Of a DNA stretch of 34,721 nucleotides, positions 1 to 8,134 are shown piece by piece. Position numbers and translations under genes: made by a program. The stretch comes from an uncultured Ruminococcus sp. (GTDB taxonomy: Bacteria; Bacillota; Clostridia; Oscillospirales; Acutalibacteraceae), in the NCBI GenBank assembly GCA_902764235.1, contig CACWVH010000004.1:1-34721 (forward strand), given 5' to 3'. The notes under the pieces are model-generated. The model worked only from the letters and a program-made list of their open reading frames with translations. It ran no database searches and was not told the origin of the DNA. How positions within the stretch are numbered: the stretch's first letter is position 1; every line of letters starts with the position of its first letter.

Positions 1-857
1 CAGCCTGATATAGTTTTTCCCCGGCACCGCCATGCCTTTTCAGCCTGAACTGCTGGCGTCATTTCTGCTTTAAAACTCCCAGAAATATTTTACACGAACG
101 GCGCCGGCGTGCCGCCGGTGTCGCGACGCGCTATCGCTCCGCATACGCTACGCTCTGGGTTCAGAACTTCCGCTTTTATTCCCGCGGTTCTGATTTCTTC
201 TGACCAATACTTTTGTGTCGGCTGATTATAGTTCCTTCAAAACTCCCGGAAATTTTTTACAATTACGAGCACTTTACGTATATGTTGCTTTAAGCTTAAA
301 CCAAGAATAAACATCGGAACGCAGATCTCTGAATCAGCGAAACAAAGTTGCTCACACTCACACAGAACCTGCCGCCGCCACAAAAGTAAGCGAGCACGCC
401 GCAGGCAGCGCAGCATACGCACACCGCAGGCGGTGGGCAGCGCAGCGGGGACAGGGTGGGGTTAAGGAGAGAAGATTTCTAAAGAGGAGAACCTTAAGGG
501 GAGGGGCAGCGCCCCTTCACTTATGGGTCTTCTCTTTAGCCGCGTCCGCATCCTGCGGACGCCTGCATCGACAGCAGCAGATATCAGGAACTCATAAAAA
601 TACTAATAAGTCTGCCCCGCCGGCACTACGCTGTTGCTGTCTGTTATTAAAATAACGAATAAAAAACATCTGAATGATAAAATTACCCGTCACGATACTC
701 AATCTGAAAAAATTATGTTTTTCATATGCATATTTATCCTAAATATTTTGTTTTTTATTATTCAAGTTTGGTGTATTATATGATTGTTTTTTTCTATAAA
801 AAGCTTTATACTTATAATTAAGATAATTGGCTTATTATACCCTGAAAGGAGCATAAA
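1..857. other. Non-coding, repeat-rich upstream region
   Basis: No convincing gene is present. Positions 216-351 match 11710-11845 in inverted orientation, including the shared string CATATACGTAAAGTG in that orientation. Positions about 128-160 resemble 11905-11930 (AGAGCG-AGCGTATGCG-AGCGA). A hairpin sequence at 104-119 recurs exactly at 27482-27497. A perfect 9-bp stem with a TCC loop lies at 542-562, and a GGGGC-AGC-GCCCC hairpin lies near 503-515. The last 200 bases are AT-rich and probably contain the promoter of the gene at 858, but no hexamer pair is convincing. The motif AAAACTCCC(A/G)GAAAT occurs twice (73 and 239), so the block is itself partly duplicated. Confidence 0.6.
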
Positions 858-2057
858 ATGCGAAGAAGAAATTCATACAGCTACAAGGGCTCATACGGGA
901 AAGGTTACAGACGCTCATCATATAGCAGCTACGGCAGCTATGGCAGAAGAAACAGCAGCGGTCTTAAAATAATCATTATCATACTTATCTGTCTGCTGCT
1001 TGCAGGCGGCGGTGTTTTTGCAGCAGCGTATTTCGGTCTTTTCGGCGATTCCTTCAGGATCGGAAAGGAAACTGAAAAAAACAGCAGCTCTCAAAAAACA
1101 GAAAGCTCTCAGCAAAGCAGTAAGGATGAAGCTTCAAAGCAGGAAAAGAAAAAAGAGCCGGAGGGCAAGTGGATAGAAAATGTTTACCTCTATGGTACAA
1201 GTGCCTTTGAGCCGTTCAATGAATATGAAGCTGCTTCAAAGGAATATGCAAAGACTATAAATTCAATTCGCAAGGAGCTTGATGAAAAAATCAATGTGTA
1301 TACGATGCTTGCCCCATCACATTCACTGAGCGGACTGCCGGACAAATATAAAAACCAGATAGGCTCTGACGAGAAGAAAAGTATTGAAAAAACCTATGCG
1401 GCAATTGATAAAAAGGTCAGATGCATAAATGTATGCGATACCCTTCAAAAACATTCGGGGGAATATACCTATTTCCGTACAGATACAAACTGGACAGCTC
1501 TCGGAGCATATTATGCATATGAGCAGTTCTGTAAATCAGCTGAAACCGAATGCATTGATCTGAAAAAGCTTGAATCAGGAAAGATCGAGGGCTTCAAAGG
1601 CTCGCTGTTTGCAGCAACAGTCACCGATGAAAAGCCTGACGGAAACGAGGTGCTTGCGCAGAATCCTGACAGCGTTGTCTATTATAAAACAAACGGCTAC
1701 TGCCGTCTGCTTGAAAACGGCGAAAGCGAGGACAGGGAAGTCACTATGATCGCAGAGTTTGCTTCAGGCTCAAATGCATACAGTGCCTTCATCTGGGGCA
1801 ACAATCCGTATATGAAGATTGAGACTGAGGTCGATACAGACAGAAAGCTCTGCATTATCAAGGATTCCTTCGGCTGTGCCTTTGCACCGTTTACAGCCTC
1901 TGCTTTCAAGGAAGTATTTGTTGTTGACCCTGCATATTACGAGGGAAATATTCTTGATTATATCAAGGAAAACAATTACACTGATGTTCTTATTCTCAAC
2001 AGCTCATCCACCGCAAATACGGCTGAAAGAGTCAACGAGCTGAAAACTATTCTGTAA
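858..2057 (+). CDS. Membrane-anchored DHHW-family (SGNH-like) protein
   Basis: This 399-residue protein has an unusual N-terminus of about 36 residues made almost only of Ser, Tyr, Gly and Arg. One membrane segment follows (about 38-62), then a Ser/Lys/Glu-rich spacer (70-103), then an extracellular domain. That domain carries YFRTDTNWTALGAYYAY (residues 205-221), the position of the DHHW motif in this family, here as DTNW (209-212). It also has IIKDSFG (333-339), matching the KDSF block of DHHW/AlgX-like SGNH-fold proteins. Such proteins are generally linked to modification of envelope polysaccharides; the substrate here is unknown. The start at 858 has GAAAGGAG about 8 bases upstream. The Nudix gene begins 18 bases after its stop, so the two are probably co-transcribed. 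Family assignment is fairly secure; function is not. Confidence 0.75.
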   Translation: MRRRNSYSYKGSYGKGYRRSSYSSYGSYGRRNSSGLKIIIIILICLLLAGGGVFAAAYFGLFGDSFRIGKETEKNSSSQKTESSQQSSKDEASKQEKKKEPEGKWIENVYLYGTSAFEPFNEYEAASKEYAKTINSIRKELDEKINVYTMLAPSHSLSGLPDKYKNQIGSDEKKSIEKTYAAIDKKVRCINVCDTLQKHSGEYTYFRTDTNWTALGAYYAYEQFCKSAETECIDLKKLESGKIEGFKGSLFAATVTDEKPDGNEVLAQNPDSVVYYKTNGYCRLLENGESEDREVTMIAEFASGSNAYSAFIWGNNPYMKIETEVDTDRKLCIIKDSFGCAFAPFTASAFKEVFVVDPAYYEGNILDYIKENNYTDVLILNSSSTANTAERVNELKTIL

Positions 2058-2075
2058 TAAAGGAGGAATGTGCCG

Positions 2076-2765
2076 ATGCTCGGCAAAACTGTAACTATCG
2101 AAATATTCGGCACATTGTCCGAAAAATATCTCTACACCGGTCAGATCGTCGGAGGCAGGGATCTCAGACAGGTATATATCATCACCAATGACGAGCTTCA
2201 CGGTGTGATCGACTGTACGATAATCGCTGCTGCTATCGGAGAGCTCAGCAGCAAAACAAGACTTATCGCCGCTCCTGCCGATGAGGTTTTCTATGAGCCT
2301 GAAATCGTAGAAAGGCTCAGAATGACATCGATCAGCTACAAAAAAATATCCTGCATTTATGAAAAATCCTGTGGTGCTGTAATTTACCGCTATAATGAAA
2401 AAAACGAGCCCAGAATACTTCTCGTCAAGAACCATAACGGAAAATGCTGGACCTTCCCCAAGGGCCATATTGAAAACGGAGAAAAAGAAGAAGAGACCGC
2501 CCTCAGAGAGATCATGGAGGAAACAGGTCTCAAGGTTGAGATAATTCCCGGCTTTCGCCGTATCAGCTCCTATCGTCCTTTCGGAAAGATCAGGAAAACC
2601 GCAGTATTCTTTCTTGCAAGAGCTGACAAAAGCGTTGTCAGTATGCAGCCCAGCGAGATCGACTATTATCTCTGGGTCAGCATAGACGAAGCACTGAAAA
2701 TGTGCCGCCATGAAAACGACATCAAGACGCTTACAGATGTAAAAAAGATTATTACTGGTACATAA
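2076..2765 (+). CDS. Nudix hydrolase with N-terminal pyrophosphatase-like domain
   Basis: The second half holds a complete Nudix box: G at residue 130, E six residues later, and REIMEETGL at 144-152. This predicts a metal-dependent hydrolase of a nucleoside diphosphate linked to another group. The first ~90 residues are not part of the Nudix fold. Their pattern (GKTVTIEI, then RQVYIITNDELHG, then RLIAAPADEVFYEPEIVE) resembles the small inorganic-pyrophosphatase-like proteins of Firmicutes, which is my inference from memory of that family. ATG at 2076 is preferred over the in-frame GTG at 2070 because AGGAGG (2061-2066) lies 9 bases before it but only 3 before the GTG. A strong terminator follows directly. 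Substrate unknown; it may act with the preceding DHHW protein, but only co-transcription supports that. Confidence 0.85.
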   Translation: MLGKTVTIEIFGTLSEKYLYTGQIVGGRDLRQVYIITNDELHGVIDCTIIAAAIGELSSKTRLIAAPADEVFYEPEIVERLRMTSISYKKISCIYEKSCGAVIYRYNEKNEPRILLVKNHNGKCWTFPKGHIENGEKEEETALREIMEETGLKVEIIPGFRRISSYRPFGKIRKTAVFFLARADKSVVSMQPSEIDYYLWVSIDEALKMCRHENDIKTLTDVKKIITGT

Positions 2766-2772
2766 AAAAATT

Positions 2773-2800
2773 GCCGCACATGATCGTGCGGCGTTTTTTA
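2773..2800 (+). terminator. Bidirectional intrinsic terminator
   Basis: Stem GCCGCAC (2773-2779) and GTGCGGC (2786-2792) with a 6-base loop, followed by GTTTTTTATTTT. Upstream is a run of A (2764-2770), so the reverse strand also has a U-tract. It ends the Nudix operon on the plus strand and can end the HD-GYP/Hsp90 operon on the minus strand. Confidence 0.9.
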
Positions 2801-2822
2801 TTTTGTTTTATTTCCTGAGAGA

Positions 2823-3944
2823 TCAATGCTCTTCTTCATCCTGCGGAATTTCAAATTTATAGCTTTTGTTAAGGTAATAGCTGAATTTTTCATTTCCGTC
2901 ACGCTCATCAAATTTATCGGCAAAGAATTTTGCCTTTTCATAGAAATATTCTTTTATTTTACTGACCTGATATACATTGCTTTTCTTATATACCGGATCA
3001 TCCCTGAACGGAAGAATAAGTCTTACTGTTTTCTGACCTGTTTTTTCAAGATTGAGAAAAAGATGATAGGCGCCTCTGTAAAAATAATAATTGTCAACAC
3101 CATTCGTACATTCTCCGTACAAATGCCTGCGGAAAAGCTTCAGCGCAGATGATACATCATAAAATGACAATATGCTTATGCATTTTCCCTTGTACTTCAT
3201 CATCGAGCCGGGCGCCGGAAAATCCCTGTTGAAAAGGTGTACAGCCATTCTTATATTTTTCACTGCCTTCTCAATATCCTTATGCTCAAAATAATAATCG
3301 GCAAAGTTTACATATGTATAATGCGGAACAACATTGCAGGCTACCCTTCCGGAAAAGATCTGTTCGGCTGCTTTATATGCCTTATCAAGATCTTTTTCAA
3401 CATAAAGGTAGTAAGATGTTAAATCATCCGCTTCCCCTGCCTTTACTTCGCTCAGCTCATCAATCGGACAGTGCATCATCAGCCTGTGCGCCTGCTCAAC
3501 ATTTGCACAGAAGGGGCAGCTTCTCAGACCAAAGCTATCCATCAGATTCCACAGCTTACGATAATAGCTTCTTTTATTGTAATTCAGCTTATCACAGTAT
3601 TCACCGTACTGCTTATAAAGCTCAAACAGCTGTCCGAGAGATATCTGCCAGAATTCCTCGGCTGAGCCTGCTATCCATTTAAAGCACCACATTACATTAT
3701 ATTTATATTCATCATTGAATTCGGGGTGTGCTTCAAAATATTTAAGATATTCGGGGAAAATAAGAAAGGACTCAAAGCCGTCACTGTAAAATGTATCCTC
3801 TTCAATAAATAAATAATACAGATAAAGCACTGCTTCCACATCCTGCTTTTCGGATGCTTCATTGAGCGCACGCTTTATTCCCCTGCACCTTTCCCTGCCA
3901 TTATCAAGATCACAGAAAAAGCCTTCATATTCTTCATAACTCAT
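2823..3944 (-). CDS. Helical-repeat (TPR-like) protein of unknown function
   Basis: This 373-residue, Tyr/Phe/Lys/Glu-rich cytosolic protein has no signal peptide or membrane segment. It appears all-helical, with TPR-like spacing in places (for example YTYVNFADYYFEHKDIEKAV around 213-232). I do not recognise a named family. One possible metal site is visible: C143-x2-C146-x6-H153-x4-H158-C159. Its ATG lies 16 bases after the stop of the Hsp90-family gene and has AAAGGGTGA upstream, so the two are almost certainly co-transcribed. A helical-repeat protein beside an Hsp90 suggests a partner or co-chaperone, because many eukaryotic Hsp90 partners use TPRs. That link is inference only. The C-terminus is acidic (DEEEH). 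Confidence 0.7.
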   Translation of the reverse strand: MSYEEYEGFFCDLDNGRERCRGIKRALNEASEKQDVEAVLYLYYLFIEEDTFYSDGFESFLIFPEYLKYFEAHPEFNDEYKYNVMWCFKWIAGSAEEFWQISLGQLFELYKQYGEYCDKLNYNKRSYYRKLWNLMDSFGLRSCPFCANVEQAHRLMMHCPIDELSEVKAGEADDLTSYYLYVEKDLDKAYKAAEQIFSGRVACNVVPHYTYVNFADYYFEHKDIEKAVKNIRMAVHLFNRDFPAPGSMMKYKGKCISILSFYDVSSALKLFRRHLYGECTNGVDNYYFYRGAYHLFLNLEKTGQKTVRLILPFRDDPVYKKSNVYQVSKIKEYFYEKAKFFADKFDERDGNEKFSYYLNKSYKFEIPQDEEEH

Positions 3945-3960
3945 CCCATGTCACCCTTTA

Positions 3961-5754
3961 TCAATACATCATCAGCTTGTAAAGATTTTCATTGAGCACC
4001 TTCATTTCATTATTAAGCAGCGGAAAATGTCCGGAAAGCAGAGACTGCACATAAAGTATCTCAATGTAACAGCTTATTTTTTCTTCATCATCGCTGTCGA
4101 TCAGCTTTCTCACTATGAGATTGTTCGTATTGAAATAAAGACACGCAACCGCCGATGAACCGATATTGCTTTCAAAGGAATCGAGCATACTCATAAATAT
4201 CTCATTTGCACTTTGCTTGGATCGTCTGATCTGTCTTGCCTGATATGCCTTTTCATTGATAGTGTAAAGCGCAGGTATCTCAAAAGGACGGAATTCCTTG
4301 AGCGAAGCCTTGCAGTCATATTTTCTGAGTATCTTTGAAGCAAGCTTCAGAAGCTTGTCTGCTGCCGGGTCACCGTCAAATTCACTGTCGTCAAGCATGA
4401 AGTCGATATCAGAATCCGTCAGCCTTATGATATCAGTATTTCTGCTTATTTCTGCAAGCTTTGTGATAATAGAGTTTTCATAAACATAGCCGGCATTTAT
4501 CAGAAGCTCATTTCTCTGTATATAAAGCGGCGCAAGCTGCCTGAACTGATTTTCATCTGTTGTATAGAAGGCGGTCGAGCCGAAATCAAGAATATCCTTT
4601 CCTGTCATGTCTCCCATTGTGGTATGGAAGATGATATACGGCAGAAGGAGATCGTCCAGCTCATCACTTGAAGCTATAACGGATTTGACAGCAAGACTGT
4701 GAATACTTACTATCCTGTACAGCAGCTCCTTGTTTTTCATATCAAGCTCTTCAAAGTAATCGGCTATAATGCTGCCTATTTCCTTCCTTGCCCTTTCGAG
4801 CTTTTCATCATCATAGAAATCCTCTCTTGATGATGTAGGCTTGAGCTTATTGGTATTTATAATGCACCTGATAAAAAATGCCCATTCAGGAAGTATCTTT
4901 TCTCCGCTTTCTGTCAGCAGCATATTTTTCAGATATATCCTGTGCATATTATGGGAGCTTGCAGATACCGGATAGGGCAGAACATATGCGATACCGCTGA
5001 AAAGTCCTGTCGGTGATCTGAGCGTAAAGCAGTCGAGAAAGCTTTCACCGAGAAAGGTCTTTCCCATTGTCATGCAAAGCTCCTTGTCCTTATCCGAATC
5101 AAAATCAAATTTAAGATTAAGCCTTGTTCTTTCCCCTCCGCTGAGAGTATAAACAGGATATTTCAGAAAAAGACCGTAATAATATACGAGATTTGCTATA
5201 TTGTCACAGTTATAATAATCATCAACAGTGCTGTCTGTTTTGTCAGTCTTGTTATTGTCAATGATTATCTCTGTACCTATACTGATATTTTCGCTGCATT
5301 TTGTTATTGTATATGTTCCGTCAGCCATGCCTATCCATTCAAGAGTAACGTCAGGCTGCTTATAGGAACAGGTCCGCACACAGATATGATCCGTCACCAT
5401 AAAGCATGAAAGCAGACCGATACCGAAGCGTCCGATATAATCTCCGCTTGCAGCACTGTTTTCAATATCATATTTTGACGACTGACCAATTACAGACAGG
5501 AATTTGTGTATTTCCTCCTCGTCAAGACCTGTTCCGTTATCACGGAATATGATGCGCTTTCCTTCCTCGACCTCAATTTCAACCTTAGCGTCGGCTTCAC
5601 TGAAGCTCTTATCAGCAGTCAGTCTTGCACTTATGGCATCTGTACCGTTCTGAAGAAGCTCCCTGACAAAAACATCAGACGAGCTGTACAGATGATTTGA
5701 GAGTATATCTATCATACCCCCGAGATTTACCTTGAATTTAAAATCATTTTCCAT
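3961..5754 (-). CDS. Hsp90-family (HtpG-like) molecular chaperone
   Basis: This 597-residue protein keeps the GHKL ATPase motifs of Hsp90: RELLQNGTDA (31-40, with catalytic-type E32 and Mg-binding N36), DNGTGLDEEEI (72-82) and GRFGIGLLSCFMVTD (108-122). The far C-terminus still shows an HtpG-like LNTNN-x-VRKL dimerisation block (about 544-553, written FNTNNLIVRKL here). The middle and C-terminal regions diverge from HtpG, and the part near EFRPFEIPALY resembles the separate 'HSP90 family protein' group known from actinobacteria and gut Firmicutes. It is somewhat shorter than HtpG (about 620-650). ATP-dependent chaperone activity is predicted. The gene follows the HD-GYP gene by 52 bases with no terminator between, and precedes the helical-repeat gene. 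Start ATG has CGGAG 9-10 bases upstream. Confidence 0.88.
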   Translation of the reverse strand: MENDFKFKVNLGGMIDILSNHLYSSSDVFVRELLQNGTDAISARLTADKSFSEADAKVEIEVEEGKRIIFRDNGTGLDEEEIHKFLSVIGQSSKYDIENSAASGDYIGRFGIGLLSCFMVTDHICVRTCSYKQPDVTLEWIGMADGTYTITKCSENISIGTEIIIDNNKTDKTDSTVDDYYNCDNIANLVYYYGLFLKYPVYTLSGGERTRLNLKFDFDSDKDKELCMTMGKTFLGESFLDCFTLRSPTGLFSGIAYVLPYPVSASSHNMHRIYLKNMLLTESGEKILPEWAFFIRCIINTNKLKPTSSREDFYDDEKLERARKEIGSIIADYFEELDMKNKELLYRIVSIHSLAVKSVIASSDELDDLLLPYIIFHTTMGDMTGKDILDFGSTAFYTTDENQFRQLAPLYIQRNELLINAGYVYENSIITKLAEISRNTDIIRLTDSDIDFMLDDSEFDGDPAADKLLKLASKILRKYDCKASLKEFRPFEIPALYTINEKAYQARQIRRSKQSANEIFMSMLDSFESNIGSSAVACLYFNTNNLIVRKLIDSDDEEKISCYIEILYVQSLLSGHFPLLNNEMKVLNENLYKLMMY

Positions 5755-5806
5755 TATTCATATTCTCCGTTTTTTCATTTTAATAAATTACAATTTTTCA
5801 AAAGCT

Positions 5807-7438
5807 TCATTCAAATTTAGGCTTTAATGCATTTCCATCCTCTGAGGGTACTTCATTTTCAGGCTGTTTTTCATCCTTTGCAGTGTCATCAATATCCTCA
5901 GTCTTGATAACAGCTTCTCTTTCATTCTGAATATTGATACCTCCGCCGTTTGTAATATCTATCGGGGTATTTTCAGCAATATTTTCCTGGAGAGAGGGAT
6001 ATTTATTGAAGGTATCAGGCTCTGACTTGATTATAAGCCTGAGCTGTTCAGTCATTTCATTGATCTTTTCTTCCTTTTCTTTCTTTTCTGCTTCCTGATT
6101 CTTTGCTTCCTCCGGCCTTACATCATCGTCACCGTCAAGAATATTTTCTACCTTGATATTGCTGTGCTCCTTCATATTATAATCCGGATCCTCGTCCATC
6201 ATTTCCAGCATGATATTTGCGATAAACGGATCAAGCTGTGTACGCTTTGCTCTTGCAAGCTCTGAGCGTACCACCGACTGCGGAAGAACATCACGGTAGC
6301 TTCTTTTGGATGTCATTGCGTCATATACATCTGCGACAGCAATGATCCTTGCCTCGATCGGTATCTGATCTCCCCTGAGTCCGTCGGGATAACCCTTGCC
6401 GTCATATCTTTCATGGTGCCAGCGTGCGCCGTAATAAAGATTCGGCATTTCGGTAATATCCTGCAAAACCTCCGCACCTATCTCAGGATGAGTTTTTATT
6501 GTAGAGTATTCATCATGCGTAAGTCTTTCGGTCTTATTGATAATATAGTCAGGCACACCGATCTTTCCGATATCGTGAAGAAGTCCCATGTAATATATTT
6601 CCTTCTGGAATTCCTCGCTTTTATTGAGTCTTTTTGCGATCTCCTTTGAATAGTCCGCAACTCTCTGAGAATGGCCGTTTGTATATGAATCCTTAGCATC
6701 GACTGTTCTTGCAAGTGCGCTGACCATCTGCAGCGATAGTCTTTCAGACATCTGAGTCTGTTCGATATGCTTTCCTATGATCTCATCTCTGTAGCTTTCC
6801 GACTGGAAGAACATATAATAGAAGATAAGACCTGCAACAATAGCTGCCCTGAGAACTGCATAGCAGCCGAATAACGTTTCAGCCATTGCGCCAAGAATTA
6901 TAGTAAGGCATATCATAAATATGGTAATACGCTCAAAGGATCTTTTTTTATCCTGAATTCCAAGAGACAGCAATACCATGAACATGATATACAGAAATAC
7001 TATAATATGGGGCATCCAGCCAAGCGGACCGCGGTGGAATACATTATTATCATCATAATAATATGTATATCTCGTAAAGAAGGTAGAAAACGCATAGCCG
7101 ATATTTACTATAGCCGGAACCATAAGAGGAAAGCGTATCCGCTTTCTTTCGTCCTGTCTGAGAACAATCTTGATGAAAAAGTACATCATCACCGGACGAA
7201 GGCTGTAGCCAGCCGCAGTTGTCAGAGTTATGAGAAGCTTATGCCCTGAAATCGTAGAAAGATAAAGCTCCAGATTGTATATCATCAGCTCAATAAGCAT
7301 CAGCCCCGAAAGCGTATAGAAGTTATTTCTTACCTTTTTTTCAAGATGAGCATTTCTCCATAGAAAGTACATAAGAAATGAAAGTCCTATAAGCGGAAAA
7401 AAGTTAATTGTAAAAAAATCATAATTGCCTACCATCAT
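5807..7438 (-). CDS. Membrane HD-GYP domain protein (probable c-di-GMP phosphodiesterase)
   Basis: The N-terminal half (about 1-220) is strongly hydrophobic with roughly seven to eight membrane segments, forming a likely sensor module. It is followed by a complete HD-GYP domain: GHSQRVADYS, then LLHDIGKIGVPD, then HHERYDGKGYPDGL. All expected metal-binding His/Asp residues and the GYP signature are present, so hydrolysis of cyclic di-GMP is expected from the family. The last ~110 residues are an acidic, Glu/Lys/Asn-rich tail of low complexity. The start at 7438 (ATGATG) is chosen because AAAGGAGG lies 9 bases upstream; an upstream in-frame start at 7498 lacks this. It heads a likely operon with the Hsp90-family and helical-repeat genes. 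An extended -10 promoter lies at 7545-7553. Confidence 0.92.
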   Translation of the reverse strand: MMVGNYDFFTINFFPLIGLSFLMYFLWRNAHLEKKVRNNFYTLSGLMLIELMIYNLELYLSTISGHKLLITLTTAAGYSLRPVMMYFFIKIVLRQDERKRIRFPLMVPAIVNIGYAFSTFFTRYTYYYDDNNVFHRGPLGWMPHIIVFLYIMFMVLLSLGIQDKKRSFERITIFMICLTIILGAMAETLFGCYAVLRAAIVAGLIFYYMFFQSESYRDEIIGKHIEQTQMSERLSLQMVSALARTVDAKDSYTNGHSQRVADYSKEIAKRLNKSEEFQKEIYYMGLLHDIGKIGVPDYIINKTERLTHDEYSTIKTHPEIGAEVLQDITEMPNLYYGARWHHERYDGKGYPDGLRGDQIPIEARIIAVADVYDAMTSKRSYRDVLPQSVVRSELARAKRTQLDPFIANIMLEMMDEDPDYNMKEHSNIKVENILDGDDDVRPEEAKNQEAEKKEKEEKINEMTEQLRLIIKSEPDTFNKYPSLQENIAENTPIDITNGGGINIQNEREAVIKTEDIDDTAKDEKQPENEVPSEDGNALKPKFE

Positions 7439-7544
7439 TCTTATGCACCTCCTTTTAAATATTCTGATTAATAATATATATGTTTTATTTTTTCTCAATA
7501 TTATTCAAATTGACAAAATTAACTTCATTAAAAGAATCAAATTT

Positions 7545-7553
7545 ATTATACCA
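7545..7553 (-). promoter_or_regulatory. Extended -10 promoter of the HD-GYP operon
   Basis: On the minus strand TGGTATAAT (7553 to 7545) is a perfect extended -10. No good -35 is visible. It would give a leader of about 100 bases before the HD-GYP start. Confidence 0.5.
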
Positions 7554-7676
7554 CACATATGGAAATAATCATAATCTTTTTTTTTAAAAATATTGATAAA
7601 TTAAAAATCCAGTTTTTATTGTAAATTAACAAAGCATGAATTTTTCTGATTTTTTATCACAATTTTAAATGTAATA

Positions 7677-7704
7677 TTGCTATTTTGTATTATTGATGTA
7701 TAAT
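7677..7704 (+). promoter_or_regulatory. Promoter of the Phd-like antitoxin gene
   Basis: TTGCTA (7677-7682), a 16-base spacer and a perfect TATAAT (7699-7704). Downstream, CGTCAG-AAGAG-CTGACG (7735-7751) forms a 6-bp hairpin in the predicted leader, ending about 15 bases before the ribosome binding site. Confidence 0.55.
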
Positions 7705-7779
7705 ATATGAAAGAATATTTTTAATTTTCCTGTACGTCAGAAGAGCTGACGAAATTCAAATGAAACGGAGCGGCTTTTT

Positions 7780-8058
7780 ATGGATCTTACGGATGCTATC
7801 AAAAATTCAATTCCTGTATCCTTATTCAAGTTAAAACCTGCTGAGGAAATTTTTTCTGAGGTAAAAAAATGCGGAGCAAAGATCGTTATTAAAGACGATC
7901 TTCCTGAATGTATCCTGCTGTCTCCTGCGGAATATGTAAAAATAATGGAAGAGCTTGATTATCTTCGTCAGGAAAAGCTGATAATGGAAGACAGACTTTC
8001 CGATGATCCTCTGATTGATGAGCTTGAGCTGACTGATAACGAGACAATATTGAGCTGA
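7780..8058 (+). CDS. Phd/YefM-type antitoxin-like protein (no toxin partner)
   Basis: This 92-residue protein matches the Phd/YefM antitoxin pattern: an N-terminal segment ending in FSEVKKCGAKIVIKDDLPE, then CILLSPAEYVKIMEELDYL (about 47-65), where the family has a 'vLLSpeEYerLmeel' block. An acidic C-terminal tail follows that could be the toxin-binding part. Phd/YefM proteins bind DNA as dimers and neutralise RelE/Doc-type toxins. No toxin gene lies within 100 bases on either side: the next gene downstream is the convergent ABC ATPase, and the gene is closed by its own terminator. It may be a solitary regulator, or it may pair with a toxin elsewhere. Start ATG has GGAG 9 bases upstream. Confidence 0.75.
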   Translation: MDLTDAIKNSIPVSLFKLKPAEEIFSEVKKCGAKIVIKDDLPECILLSPAEYVKIMEELDYLRQEKLIMEDRLSDDPLIDELELTDNETILS

Positions 8059-8065
8059 AAAAAAC

Positions 8066-8112
8066 ACAAGCCGGTGCCTGTCATTCTGATAAGCCCCGGC
8101 TTGTATTATTTT
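8066..8112 (+). terminator. Bidirectional intrinsic terminator
   Basis: ACAAGCCGG (8066-8074) pairs with CCGGCTTGT (8096-8104), followed by ATTATTTTTTATA. A-rich sequence precedes the stem (8058-8064), so it can serve both the antitoxin gene and the convergent ABC operon. Confidence 0.85.
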
Positions 8113-8134
8113 TTATAGCTGCTGCTTCCCGGTA

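Larger units (their letters stand above)
7439..7779. other. Divergent AT-rich intergenic region
   Basis: This gap separates the minus-strand HD-GYP operon from the plus-strand antitoxin gene. It is extremely AT-rich and holds the two opposing promoters and a short leader hairpin described separately. No ORF or RNA gene was recognised in it. Confidence 0.6.

Noticed and set aside
237..422. ORF on the minus strand with a Cys/Arg-rich peptide
   Set aside because: It shares peptide strings with the ORF at 11571-11834 only because both lie in copies of a DNA repeat. No ribosome site, and the composition is not protein-like.
2004..2711. 235-residue minus-strand ORF
   Set aside because: Antisense to the Nudix gene, which has a perfect Nudix box and a ribosome site; the opposite-frame translation has no recognisable domain.
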